Assembly: GCF_029892155.1 (NCBI RefSeq)
Contig: NZ_JARZAG010000003.1
Coordinates: forward strand, 248,001 to 312,000
Length of the DNA: 64,000 nucleotides
Direction of reading: 5' to 3'
Source: Kitasatospora sp. GAS204B
GTDB lineage: Bacteria; Actinomycetota; Actinomycetes; Streptomycetales; Streptomycetaceae
Part shown: one piece after another, positions 23,638-32,112 of the stretch
How the letters are laid out: every line of letters begins with the position of its first letter
How positions within the stretch are numbered: the stretch's first letter is position 1
Notes under the pieces: model-generated
Seen by the model: only the letters and a program-made list of their open reading frames with translations
Told to the model about the DNA's origin: nothing
The model's database searches: none
Translations under genes and position numbers: made by a program

Positions 23638-25023
23638 TCATCCGGGGAGCAGATCGACGTTGCCGTCGAACTGCCAGAGCGGGTTCGGCACCGCCTTTCC
23701 CCCGCTGATGATCAGGAAGTAGCCGTTCACCTCCACCGGACCGTCTCCGTCGGCGGTGTACCGCCCGTTCGCGGTGACATTGAGCTGGTAGACGGCTTGG
23801 GCGGTGGCGTTGTAACCGGGGACGTTCCAGGAGACCGTGCAGCGCCAGTCGTTGCCCGATCCCTCCTGCGCGCCGAGCCCTGCGCTCTTGTCACAGGCCG
23901 CGGAGGTCTGCAACTGCGCTTCGGTGACCGGCGGTTGGCGCATCTGCGCTTGCTGGAACCGGTAGAGGTGGGCGAACGCCGTGGCCACCGACCGTTGCAC
24001 CTTGGTCTGGTCGATGCCGGAACCGCCAGTCCCGGTCGTCACCGCGACGACACCGACCGTCGCGGCCAGCACCCCGACCAGCGGGAGGACACCCAAGGTC
24101 AGCACCTTGCGTCCGGCGCCGTCGTTGTTGAGATTGGTGAAGTCCCGGCGGAGGAAGAGCAGGTAGGCCAGTGCCGTCGCGGCGACCGCCCACACCAGAC
24201 TGACCCCGACGCCGATCAGCAGGGGCCCGAGTTGCCGGGGATCGGCGAAAAGACCGTTCCAGGAGATGAAGGCGTAGCCGGGCAGTGCCAGGCGCACCGG
24301 GACCGGCAGCGGCAGCATCTGCGCCACCTGCATCCCGAGGGCGGCGAGCATGGGCAGGAGCAGGCCCATCGGGGATCGCCCCAGGGCGATGGACCCGAGC
24401 AGCCCGATGGCCGCCAGGGCGAGCGTCGGCGCCAGCACGCAGACCCAGGCCAGCAGGACACTGCCGGCCGCGTCCCCGCCGGAGAGCTGGTGGCCGTCCA
24501 GCCCGACCAGCGGCTGGTTCCCCTCCGCGAGCAGGCCGCCGAACACGCTGGAGACGGCCAGGCCTGCCACCAGCAGCCCGATCACGGAGATGCTGGCGAT
24601 CGCCTTGGCCGCGAAGATACGCCGGTGCGAGCGGACCGCGATGAGCAGATGGCGCCAGGTGCCCAGCCGGTCCTCGGAGGCGAACACGTCGCCGGCGACC
24701 ATGGACGTGACCAGCGGCAGCGCCCAGGTGCCGGCGAAGCCGAGCACCACCAGCGACCCGGCCCAGCCGGTGGCGTGCATCCACCGGCCGAACAGGGTGT
24801 CCGACGGCAGAGTGCTCTGCTGGTCGATCGCGAAGACCAGCAGGCCCGGACCGAGCCAGCACAGCCCGATCAGCAGGCGCACCCGCCAGGCGGAGAACTG
24901 CTTGACCAACTCGAAGCGGAGGATGCGGGCCACCGGGACCGGGCGCGCACCCGCCGTCCCGGCCCCAGCCTCAGCCCCGGCGGCGGGAACGGGGGCGGGG
25001 GCGTCAGCGACGGTCGCGGTCAT
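23638..25023 (-). CDS. ABC transporter permease with extra C-terminal domain
   Basis: 461 residues. Residues 1-35 are an Ala/Pro-rich tail, followed by an ABC-2-type permease core: about six hydrophobic helices between 45 and 330, with the SVVGDVFASED-like cytoplasmic loop (SMVAGDVFASEDRLGTWRHLL) known from ABC-2 permeases. After the last helix (about 310-330) there are 130 more residues with two Cys and beta-like segments (WRCTVSWNVPGYNATAQAV, VNGYFLIISGG), probably on the outer face. The ATPase gene is directly upstream and its stop overlaps this start (ATGA). Substrate unknown. Confidence 0.82.
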   Translation of the reverse strand: MTATVADAPAPVPAAGAEAGAGTAGARPVPVARILRFELVKQFSAWRVRLLIGLCWLGPGLLVFAIDQQSTLPSDTLFGRWMHATGWAGSLVVLGFAGTWALPLVTSMVAGDVFASEDRLGTWRHLLIAVRSHRRIFAAKAIASISVIGLLVAGLAVSSVFGGLLAEGNQPLVGLDGHQLSGGDAAGSVLLAWVCVLAPTLALAAIGLLGSIALGRSPMGLLLPMLAALGMQVAQMLPLPVPVRLALPGYAFISWNGLFADPRQLGPLLIGVGVSLVWAVAATALAYLLFLRRDFTNLNNDGAGRKVLTLGVLPLVGVLAATVGVVAVTTGTGGSGIDQTKVQRSVATAFAHLYRFQQAQMRQPPVTEAQLQTSAACDKSAGLGAQEGSGNDWRCTVSWNVPGYNATAQAVYQLNVTANGRYTADGDGPVEVNGYFLIISGGKAVPNPLWQFDGNVDLLPG

Positions 25024-25976
25024 CGGTCGGCCTCCTGCTCGGTCAGGGCGAGGAACGCGGCTTCCAGCGGTGAGACGACGGGCGCCAACTCACGCAACGC
25101 GATGTCGTCGCGCACCATCCGGGCCACGAGTTGGTCCACGGCTGCCACCCGGGCGCGGACGACGATCACATCGGTGTCCGGTCGTGCCGGGGCGTCGTAG
25201 CCGTCGATGATGCTCACACCGGGCGTTGTGGCCGCGACCGCGCGAGCGGCGGACGGATCCGACGCGCGCAGCCGGTAGTCGAGTTCGCGGTTGTCATCGG
25301 AGAGCTTTGCCACCGGTCCGGAGAAGACCACGCGCCCGGTGGCCAGGATGGTGACCTCGGAACACAGCGCCTCCAGATCGTCCATCCGATGGCTGGACAT
25401 CACGACCGTGACGCCTTCGGCGGCCAGCCGGCTGAGCACACCGTGCACGTGCTTCTTGCCGACCGGGTCCAGGCCGTTGGACGGCTCGTCGAGCACCAGC
25501 AGCCGTGGCCTGGTCAGCAGCGCCGCGGCCAGCCCCAGCCGCTGGCGCATGCCCAGGGAGAACCCACGGACCTTGGCGTCGGCGACGTCGGCGAGCCCGA
25601 CCTGCTCCAGTGCCTCCTCGACACCCGTGGCGGGCGCGTCATCAGGGCGCAGCGCGACCAGCGTCGCAAGGTTCTGCTTCGCGGTGAGAGTGGGGTAGAG
25701 GCCGGGCCCGTCGACGAACCCGGAGACACCGTCAGGCGCGGCCGGCGCGCGTCCCACCGGAGTGCCGAGGATCTCCAGACTCCCTTCGTCAGCGACGGCC
25801 AGGCCCAACAACAGGCCGAGGAGCGTGGTCTTGCCGGCGCCGTTCGGGCCGACCAGGCCGTGGATCTGACCCTGCGTCATGCTCACATCGATGTGGTCGA
25901 GGGCGACGACATCACCGAAGACTTTGGTGATGCCCCGGCCTCTCACCGCGACGGGTGTGTCCATCCGTTCATCCAT
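25020..25976 (-). CDS. ABC transporter ATP-binding protein
   Basis: 318 residues. Walker A GPNGAGKTT (about 44-52), signature FSLGMRQRLGLA, Walker B LLVLDEPSNGLDP, and the switch His in VMSSHRMDD. The C-terminal 90 residues are the DUF4162-like accessory part of multidrug/lantibiotic-immunity type ATPases. It energises the permease encoded by the overlapping downstream gene. A second ATG, 4 codons in (25964), is also possible. A short direct repeat lies upstream. Confidence 0.9.
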   Translation of the reverse strand: MDERMDTPVAVRGRGITKVFGDVVALDHIDVSMTQGQIHGLVGPNGAGKTTLLGLLLGLAVADEGSLEILGTPVGRAPAAPDGVSGFVDGPGLYPTLTAKQNLATLVALRPDDAPATGVEEALEQVGLADVADAKVRGFSLGMRQRLGLAAALLTRPRLLVLDEPSNGLDPVGKKHVHGVLSRLAAEGVTVVMSSHRMDDLEALCSEVTILATGRVVFSGPVAKLSDDNRELDYRLRASDPSAARAVAATTPGVSIIDGYDAPARPDTDVIVVRARVAAVDQLVARMVRDDIALRELAPVVSPLEAAFLALTEQEADR

Positions 25977-26001
25977 CCCTCAGCTGGCGCTCAGCTGATC
26001 C

Positions 26002-26025
26002 TGAAGAACCCGATCTTGAAGAACC
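26002..26025. promoter_or_regulatory. Direct repeat upstream of the ABC operon
   Basis: TGAAGAACC occurs at 26002-26010 and 26017-26025 (15-bp period), 26-49 bases upstream of the ATPase start; TCAGCTG also occurs twice just before (about 25980-25997). This may be a regulator site; no promoter boxes are convincing. Confidence 0.35.
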
Positions 26026-26084
26026 TGAGCCTGGCGCGTGACGCGCAACCTCGAGGACAGCGGCCTCGTCCCGTGCAAGCGGCA

Positions 26085-26114
26085 CCGGGTGGTGCACCGC
26101 AGTGCACCACCCGG
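26085..26114. terminator. Terminator after the phosphoesterase gene
   Basis: A perfect 13-bp stem (CCGGGTGGTGCAC) with a 4-base loop, about 50 bp past the stop of the phosphoesterase gene. Confidence 0.7.
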
Positions 26115-26165
26115 CACTCTTTCGCGATCACATGATCCGCATCGGACTCGGCGAACTCGTCAGGC

Positions 26166-28910
26166 TCAGCTGACGTTCAGCGCGGTGTCGTCGAGCACGA
26201 ACGACGTCTGGTACTCGAAGTCCTCGACACCGGTGAACTTCAGCGTCACCTGCTGGCCGGCGTAAGCGCCGAGGTTGAAGGTGTGCTGCGCGTATCCGGT
26301 GTTGTGGTTGAGGTTGGAGTAGGTGGCCAAGGTGCCCAGGACGGTGCCGGAGCTGTTGAGCACCTGCACCTTGAGGGTGTCGTAGGCGGTGGTCGTCGAG
26401 GTCTCGGCCGTGTTGGTGTGCAGCCAGAAGCTGAAGCTGTAGTTGCTGCAGCCGCTGGGCAGCGTGACGGTCTGGGCCAGGGTGTCGGTGGTGGCCTTGC
26501 CCCAGCCGTCGAGCCAGGCGTCCCAGGTGCCGCTGTGCTGCGGTTCGGAGCTGCTGTTGCCGATCACCGCGAGGGGGCTGTGCGTCGAGGTCACGGTCCA
26601 CGGCGCGGGGTTGGAACTGCCGTTCTCGAAGCCCGGGTTGCCGAGCAGTTGCTGTGCCTGGCAGCCCGTGCCGGTGGGGGTGACCGTCGCCTCGCTACTC
26701 GCCGCCCCCTCGCCCACGCCGTTCACCGCGGTGACGGTGTAGTAGTAGGCCTGACCGGCGGTCAGCCCCGTGTCCGTGCACGAGGTCACCGCGCCCAGGC
26801 CGCTGCAGCCGCCGCTGGTCAGCAGCGTCTCGCCGCCGCTGGCGGTGCCGCGGTACACCTTGTACGAGGTGACGTTCTCGCCGCCGGTGTTGGACGGCGG
26901 CGTCCAGCTCAGCGCGGCCTGCCCGGTTCCGGCGCTCGCCGTCAGGCCGGTGGGCGCACCCGGTACCGTCGCGGCGATCGGCGAGGCTGTGATGGTCACC
27001 GTCGAGGATGCGGAGTTCGCCGGCGAGGCGCTGTCGGTGACGGTCAGCGTCGCGGTGTAGGTACCCGCGGTGCTGTAGGTGTGGCTCGGGTTCTGGGTCG
27101 TGCTGCTGGTCCCGTCACCGAAGTTCCAGCTGTAGTTGTACGCCGGGGTACCACCGGTGCCGGTGCCGGTGAAGGCGACGTTCAGCGGCGTCTGACCGGA
27201 GGTCGGCGTGGCCGAGGCGGTGGCCGCCAGCGGGTTGCCGACGGCGTTGACCGTGGTCGTCACCTGCGACGTCGCGGTGTTGGCCGGCGAGGCGCTGTCG
27301 GTGACGGTCAGCGTCGCGGTGTAGGTACCGGCGGCGGTGTAGGTGTGGCTCGGGTTCTGGGTCGTGCTGGTGGTCCCGTCACCGAAGTTCCAGCTGTACG
27401 TGTACGGGGCCGTGCCGCCGGTGGCCGAGCCGGTGAAGGTCTCCGTCAGCGGCGCGTTGCCGGTGGTCGGGGACCCCTTGGCGCTCGCGGACAGCGGGGT
27501 CGAGCCCTGGACCCAGAAGTCCTCGAGCGGGTCGCCGAGCGCGGCCTGGTCCGCGGTCGTCATCGGGAAGGTGGACGAGCCCAGGTTGTCGTTCGGGTCG
27601 ATGACGCCGGAGTGCACGTTCTCCATCGTGCGTTCCATCGCCGCCACCACGTTGCCCGTGGTGTACGCCACGTGCGAGACGTAGTTCTGCTTGACGTAGG
27701 CCGACGGCCCGATGACGAGCAGCGGCACGCGGTAGGTGTTGCTGACGTGGTCCGGGCCGTTGCTGCCGTTCTGGGTGTCGTCCTCGGTGACGACGATCAG
27801 GGTGTTGTTCTTGTACGTCGGGTTGCTCTCGATGGAGTTGACGATGTTGTTCGTCGCGGTGTCGTTGCCGGAGATGTCCTGGTAGGTGCCGGGGTGGTCG
27901 TTGAACAGCTCGACGTAGTTGTAGGCCGGCATCCCGTTGGTGTTGATGAAGTTGAGGTAGTCGTTGGAGATCGTGCTGTCGGGGAGGCTCTGGTTCTGGC
28001 AGGTGTACTCGTTGGTGTGCAGCTCTTCGGGGATGTTGGTGCCCGGGCGGTTGGGCGGCAGGACCTCGACCTTGCCGTCGGCCGGGTTCTTCCAGTAGCC
28101 GCTGCCGCTGTTGAGCATCCAGTAGATGTCGCCGTTCATGATGAACGTGTACGGGCTGCTGCCACTACTGGTGCCGGACGGAGCCGTGCAGGCGCTGGTG
28201 CCCTCGTCCGTGGGACCCTTGCTGCTCTGCAGGAAGCGGTCGAACTGGGTGCCGTTCGACGGGTACGACTGCTGCTGGCTGCTGGACGAGGACTGCCCCG
28301 AGAACATGAACCAGTGGTTGGGGCCGGACGGCGGCTGAACACCGGTGCTGTACGAGTCGGACAGCGCGTAGGTCTTGGCCAGCTGGTGCAGGTCCGGCAC
28401 GGAGCTGATGTGGTTGGTGCTCTGCACCTGGCCGTTGCAGCTGGGACTGATCGTGGTCGCGCAGTCGCCGAGGTAGTCGTCGAAGGTGTGGTTCTCCCGG
28501 TAGATGACCACGAAGTGCTGGAACGGCGGGAAGTACGGCGCCAGCGGGTTCACCGCCGCGGTGGGCTTCCCCACCACCGTCTGCTGGCCACCGACCGTCT
28601 GCACGACGCTCTTGTCGGTGATCTTGAGGTCCTTCGGCTGCGGGAACTTCGTGAACTCCACGCCGGGCGCGGCGAACACCGCGCCGGTGCAGTCGAAGTC
28701 GTCCGGCTTGTACGTCTGCGGACGCTGACCGACCGGAAGGTTCTTGGCGTTCGCCGGGCTGGTCGCCGGGTTCCAGCCCTTCAGCGTGCACGAGCCGACG
28801 CCGGTCGCGGGGTGCTTTCCGGCCCCCTGGGCGGTGGCCAGCGAGGCCCCCGCTAACGTGACAACGGCGAGCAGAGCCACACTCGCCGATCTCTTCTTCC
28901 ACTTCCTCAT
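26166..28910 (-). CDS. Secreted phosphoesterase with PKD, FnIII and C-terminal binding domain
   Basis: 914 residues from an ATG after GGAGGGTGTCG. Signal peptide 1-28 (WKKRSASVALLAVVTLAGA). A phosphoesterase domain of the phospholipase C / acid phosphatase superfamily (about 95-465) has metal-site segments IYRENHTFDDYLGD, the PSGPNHW loop and VVTEDDTQNG. It is followed by two PKD domains (about 473-556 and 558-643; each has SWNFGDGT), one fibronectin III domain (about 648-746; PGAPTGLTAS) and a C-terminal beta-sandwich (about 757-914; LLGNPGFENGSS and LDDTALNVS) of the carbohydrate-binding type. It probably hydrolyses phosphodiesters or monoesters outside the cell while tethered to a polymer. 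Substrate not assignable. Confidence 0.9.
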   Translation of the reverse strand: MRKWKKRSASVALLAVVTLAGASLATAQGAGKHPATGVGSCTLKGWNPATSPANAKNLPVGQRPQTYKPDDFDCTGAVFAAPGVEFTKFPQPKDLKITDKSVVQTVGGQQTVVGKPTAAVNPLAPYFPPFQHFVVIYRENHTFDDYLGDCATTISPSCNGQVQSTNHISSVPDLHQLAKTYALSDSYSTGVQPPSGPNHWFMFSGQSSSSSQQQSYPSNGTQFDRFLQSSKGPTDEGTSACTAPSGTSSGSSPYTFIMNGDIYWMLNSGSGYWKNPADGKVEVLPPNRPGTNIPEELHTNEYTCQNQSLPDSTISNDYLNFINTNGMPAYNYVELFNDHPGTYQDISGNDTATNNIVNSIESNPTYKNNTLIVVTEDDTQNGSNGPDHVSNTYRVPLLVIGPSAYVKQNYVSHVAYTTGNVVAAMERTMENVHSGVIDPNDNLGSSTFPMTTADQAALGDPLEDFWVQGSTPLSASAKGSPTTGNAPLTETFTGSATGGTAPYTYSWNFGDGTTSTTQNPSHTYTAAGTYTATLTVTDSASPANTATSQVTTTVNAVGNPLAATASATPTSGQTPLNVAFTGTGTGGTPAYNYSWNFGDGTSSTTQNPSHTYSTAGTYTATLTVTDSASPANSASSTVTITASPIAATVPGAPTGLTASAGTGQAALSWTPPSNTGGENVTSYKVYRGTASGGETLLTSGGCSGLGAVTSCTDTGLTAGQAYYYTVTAVNGVGEGAASSEATVTPTGTGCQAQQLLGNPGFENGSSNPAPWTVTSTHSPLAVIGNSSSEPQHSGTWDAWLDGWGKATTDTLAQTVTLPSGCSNYSFSFWLHTNTAETSTTTAYDTLKVQVLNSSGTVLGTLATYSNLNHNTGYAQHTFNLGAYAGQQVTLKFTGVEDFEYQTSFVLDDTALNVS
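27020..27145. repeat. PKD-domain DNA repeat, copy 1 (264-bp period)
   Basis: Nearly identical to 27284-27409, offset exactly 264 bp, including 46 consecutive identical bases (27020-27065 = 27284-27329). The two PKD domains therefore arose by a recent duplication or are kept alike by gene conversion. Confidence 0.9.
27284..27409. repeat. PKD-domain DNA repeat, copy 2
   Basis: Second copy of the 27020-27145 sequence; differs only by a few substitutions and no indels. Confidence 0.9.
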
Positions 28911-29309
28911 CGACACCCTCCGTACGTGACGGTTCATGGTCAGATGACTGCGGTCCGTATGGTGGTCGCGAATCGGAGACCTAGCAAGTAGATGCGCGTA
29001 GATTTCTCTGGGACTCGGGTTTTTTGGTCTGGCGTTCGTCCCCTGTTGCCGGAAGGTTCGACGACTCTTGGACGCCGAGCCCGAGTAAGCGTTCGACCGC
29101 TGCGGTGAGTTGACGATGCGACAGGTTGGCTCGGTGATCTGGGAGATGCGGGCGCCGAAGAGGCTCGAGACCCAGGCTGACGCCCCTGTCTGCACAACCA
29201 ATAGTTGTGCCTTCATGGCGGATCGGTTGTTTGATCTCGCCATCCACTACCCGCTTTGATGCCGATGGTCAGCGTGTGGTTGTTCGGATCGGCGAGAGGC
29301 GCGTTGGGT
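28911..29309. other. 399-bp divergent intergenic region, phosphoesterase / MFS
   Basis: No gene-like frame. The part at 28980-29060 is relatively AT-rich (TTTTTTGG tract at about 29019-29026). It contains the inverted repeat at 29192-29210. A single GTTCATGGTCA at about 28933 resembles one PHO half-site, but no second unit follows. Confidence 0.4.
29192..29210. promoter_or_regulatory. Inverted repeat between phosphoesterase and MFS genes
   Basis: GCACAAC-CAATA-GTTGTGC is a perfect 7-bp inverted repeat with a 5-base AT-rich centre, typical of MarR/TetR-class operators. It lies about 100 bp upstream of the MFS start. No local regulator gene accompanies it. Confidence 0.5.
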
Positions 29310-30554
29310 ATGACGGGTAGGCGGGCGCTGGGGCGGCGCTTCGGGTGGTTGTGGGCGGCGTACGCCGTCAGCTCGTACGGCTCAGGGTTCGGGTTCGGCG
29401 CGTTTCCGTTGATCGCGGTCCTCGTGCTGCACTGCGGGCCCGCCCAGGTGGCGGCGCTGGCCGGCGCGGGGCGGGCGGTGGGAGCCGTGGTCGCGGTGCC
29501 GCTCGGGCCGTGGGTGGAGTTCCGCCGCAAGCGGCCGGTCATGATGGCGATGGACCTGATCCGGTTCGCGGCGTTGCTGAGCGTCCCGGCCGCGTACGCG
29601 CTCGGCTGGCTCAGCTTCACCCAACTCCTCGTCGTCGCCGTCGTCACCGCCGCGGCCGACATCGTCTTCAAGGCGGCCAGCGGTGCGTATCTGAAGGCAC
29701 TGGTACCGCCGGCGGACCTGCTCGTCGCGAACGGCCGGTTCGAGTCCACGACGTGGACCGCGACCACGGTCGGGCCGCCGCTCGGCGGGGCCGCGATCGG
29801 ACTGTTCGGCCCGGTGACGACCGTGGTGGCCGACGCGGCCAGCTACCTGCTCTCGGCGCTGGGCATCCGCGCCATCGGCGGGACGGAACCGCACCCCGCG
29901 CGGACCGGCGTACCGCGGCTGCGAGCGGGCGATCTGCTCGAGGGATGGCGCCACATCCTCGGCCACCCCGTGCTGCGCCCGCTGTTCTTCAACACGATCG
30001 TGGTCAACGGCCTGATCATGGCCTCCGAGCCGCTGCTCGCCGTACTCCTGCTGGGCCGCCTCGGGTTCGCGCCCTGGCAGTACGGTCTCGCGTTCGCCGC
30101 CCCTTGCCTCGGTGGTCTCGTCGGCTCCCGCCTCGCGCGCCCACTCGCGGCCCGCCTCGGGCAGCACAAGGTGATGCTCACCGTCGGGGCGCTGCGCGCG
30201 TGCTGGCCGGTCGGATTGGCGTTCGTCCAGCCCGGTGTCCCCGGGATCGTCCTCATCATCGCCGTCCAACTCGGCCTGGTGACCTGCTGCGGCCTGTTCA
30301 ACCCGGTGCTGGCCACCTACCGGCTCGACCACACCGACCCCGACAAGGTCGCCCGCACCCTGTCCGCGTGGTCGGTCAGCAGCAGCGCCAGCATCGCGGC
30401 CATGACCGCGCTGTGGGGCCTGCTGGCCACCATCACCAGCCCCCGCACCGCGATCGCGCTCGCCGGAGTCCTCCTGCTGGCCACCCCGCTGCTGCTCCCA
30501 CGCCGCGAGAACGCGCCCCGGAACGCAGGGGAACCGGCCGCGAGCCTCAGCTGA
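29310..30554 (+). CDS. MFS transporter
   Basis: 414 residues from the ATG at 29310 (AGAGG about 10 bases upstream). About 12 hydrophobic helices; the loop EFRRKRPVMMAMD after helix 2 and the segment IVFKAASGAYLKALVP are typical of the MFS_3 / enterobactin-exporter-like group of efflux proteins. Two ATGs further upstream (29259, 29265) would add 15-17 residues, but lack a ribosome-binding site. Divergent from the secreted phosphoesterase. Confidence 0.85.
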   Translation: MTGRRALGRRFGWLWAAYAVSSYGSGFGFGAFPLIAVLVLHCGPAQVAALAGAGRAVGAVVAVPLGPWVEFRRKRPVMMAMDLIRFAALLSVPAAYALGWLSFTQLLVVAVVTAAADIVFKAASGAYLKALVPPADLLVANGRFESTTWTATTVGPPLGGAAIGLFGPVTTVVADAASYLLSALGIRAIGGTEPHPARTGVPRLRAGDLLEGWRHILGHPVLRPLFFNTIVVNGLIMASEPLLAVLLLGRLGFAPWQYGLAFAAPCLGGLVGSRLARPLAARLGQHKVMLTVGALRACWPVGLAFVQPGVPGIVLIIAVQLGLVTCCGLFNPVLATYRLDHTDPDKVARTLSAWSVSSSASIAAMTALWGLLATITSPRTAIALAGVLLLATPLLLPRRENAPRNAGEPAASLS

Positions 30555-30610
30555 ACCGCCCGTGGTACGTCGTCCTCGTCGTGGCGCTCCGGCGCCCGGG
30601 GTGGCTGGGG

Positions 30611-30665
30611 CCTGTCGTCAAACCCCCTTCTGGCGTCGCCGAGCAGAAGGGGGTTTGACGACAGG
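30611..30665. terminator. Very stable bidirectional terminator
   Basis: A perfect 22-bp stem (CCTGTCGTCAAACCCCCTTC plus TG) with an 11-base loop, between the convergent MFS gene (stop 30554) and the MerR/clamp gene (stop 30668). It starts 3 bases from the latter stop. Confidence 0.85.
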
Positions 30666-30667
30666 TC

Positions 30668-31822
30668 CTAGGTCAGCCGGATGGGCATCAGCACCGAGAA
30701 GTTCCCGGCCGCCTGGTCGGCTGAACGGATCGCCAACGGGCCGATCGTGCCGCCGAGTTCGAGGACCAGCTGGTCCGGTGCGCCGGCCGCGAGCGCTTCC
30801 AGCAGGAACTCCTGGTTCACCGCCACCCGCAGGTCGCCATCGGCCGCTTCGGTGTCCTCCAGTGCGGTGCCCGGCTCGCTCTCGACCACGCGCAGTTCGC
30901 CGCTGCGGCTGACGGCGAGGACGGTGACCGGGACCTCGTTCTGGTCGGCGGACCGGTCGGGGGTGGCCGGGGTGTACGGGCGGGTGGCGCCGTCCGCAAC
31001 GGCGCGGCGCAGCGTGGCGGTGGGCAACTCGACCCGGTGGGTGGGCCGCAGGCGGATCAGGCTGCGGTAGTCGGGGAAGTCCAGGTCCAGCCGGTCGCCG
31101 GCCACCCGGCGCCCGCCGGCCTCGGCCGCCACCGAGGCTCCCTCGACCGTGAGGGTCAGCTCGCCGGCGCCCGCCGCGTCGGCTTCCGCCGCCATGGTGC
31201 CGAACTCGTCGGCGAGCGCGGCCGGCAGCAGAACGTTGAACTCGGTCGGGGCCGCCGCGCGGGCTGGGGCCGCGCCGACCGCCAACCGGTAGCGGTCGGT
31301 GGCCACCAGCCGCAGCAGCTCGCCGTCCAGGTCGAAGAGGATGCCGCCGAGCATCGGCGCCGCGGGCTCGGCGCTCACCGCGAAGCGCACGGCCGCCAGC
31401 GCCGCGACCAGGTCGGCTGCCGCCACGGTGAGCCGGGCACCGCCCAGGGGGTCGGCGGATGCGGAGGGGTCGATCGTCGTCATGGTGTGCTCCCGTCGGT
31501 CGATCAGCGTACGGACGTGGGAGAGCTCGCGACGCGCGTCCGCCAGACCGTCCTCCAGCCGCCGCAGGTGCGTGTCGAGCACCTGGTGGGCGGAGTCGGA
31601 GTCGGCCGGCGCGGCCAGCAGCAGCCGGATCTCGGCCAGCGGCAGTCCCACTCGGCGCAGCCGGCAGAGCAGCCGGGCGTCGGCGAGCTGGGCCGGCGCG
31701 TACCAGCGGTAGCCGGTCTGCGGGTCGACCCGGGCGGGGCCGAACACCCCGGCGCCGTCGTAGAACCGCAGCGCGCTGACGGTCAGTCCGCTCTCCCGGG
31801 CCAGCTGCCCGATACTGCGCAT
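30668..31822 (-). CDS. MerR-type regulator fused to DNA polymerase beta-clamp domains
   Basis: 384 residues. Residues 1-110 are a MerR unit: the winged HTH begins SIGQLARESGLTVSALRFYD, followed by TGYRWYAP, ARLLCRLRRVGLPLAEI and a dimerisation helix. Residues about 125-384 match domains II and III of the bacterial sliding clamp (DnaN). LTVAAADLVAALAAVRFAV is followed by GGILFDLDGELLRLVATDRYRLAV (clamp domain II signature) and later DFPDYRSLI. The end is VLMPIRLT, like the PMRL end of beta clamps. Clamp domain I is replaced by MerR. A DNA-bound dimer with a clamp-derived ligand or partner domain is implied. ATG at 31822 chosen (GGAG 7 bases upstream); 31834 is an alternative. Confidence 0.88.
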   Translation of the reverse strand: MRSIGQLARESGLTVSALRFYDGAGVFGPARVDPQTGYRWYAPAQLADARLLCRLRRVGLPLAEIRLLLAAPADSDSAHQVLDTHLRRLEDGLADARRELSHVRTLIDRREHTMTTIDPSASADPLGGARLTVAAADLVAALAAVRFAVSAEPAAPMLGGILFDLDGELLRLVATDRYRLAVGAAPARAAAPTEFNVLLPAALADEFGTMAAEADAAGAGELTLTVEGASVAAEAGGRRVAGDRLDLDFPDYRSLIRLRPTHRVELPTATLRRAVADGATRPYTPATPDRSADQNEVPVTVLAVSRSGELRVVESEPGTALEDTEAADGDLRVAVNQEFLLEALAAGAPDQLVLELGGTIGPLAIRSADQAAGNFSVLMPIRLT

Positions 31823-31868
31823 CACGCTCTCCATGACGAGGACTCTGAGGGCTCGACCAGGTCGAGGG

Positions 31869-31901
31869 TCAAGCGTGGTCGTGGTCGTGGTCGTGGCTCA
31901 T
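31869..31901 (-). CDS. Ten-residue His/Asp mini-ORF
   Basis: ATG to TGA in 11 codons coding MSHDHDHDHA; GAGG lies about 4 bases before the ATG and the ORF begins 5 bases after the stop of the upstream small gene. The CACGAC hexamer is repeated three times. It lies 47 bp before the MerR/clamp start. It may be a leader peptide or the remnant of a metal-binding tail; it may also be chance. Confidence 0.3.
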   Translation of the reverse strand: MSHDHDHDHA

Positions 31902-31906
31902 CGGCC

Positions 31907-32112
31907 TCACGAGGTCAGCGCGCGGTAGACGGGGGCCAGCAGCGTGCCGAGGCCACGGCCGCGCACGGTGATGTCGGGTGCCGCCAGCCGCTCGACCGGC
32001 AGCGGCCCCGCCCGGCCCGGACGGGGGGTCGGGGGGAGCTCGTCCTGGCGAAGCGTGAAGTCGCCGACCCAGTAGTCGTCCAGTGGCCTCGCGGCACCCG
32101 TGCTGTCGTCGT

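Noticed and set aside
26283..28856. 857-codon frame opposite the phosphoesterase
   Set aside because: Val/Gly/Arg-rich shadow of a repetitive gene; no motif, and the minus strand has a signal peptide and known domains.
28930..28945. PHO box upstream of the phosphoesterase gene
   Set aside because: Only one unit (GTTCATGGTCA) matches; a functional PHO box needs at least two 11-bp repeats.
31835..31906. Reading the GGTCGT repeats as a CRISPR or iteron array
   Set aside because: Only three 6-bp units with no spacers; explained by the HDHDHD codons.
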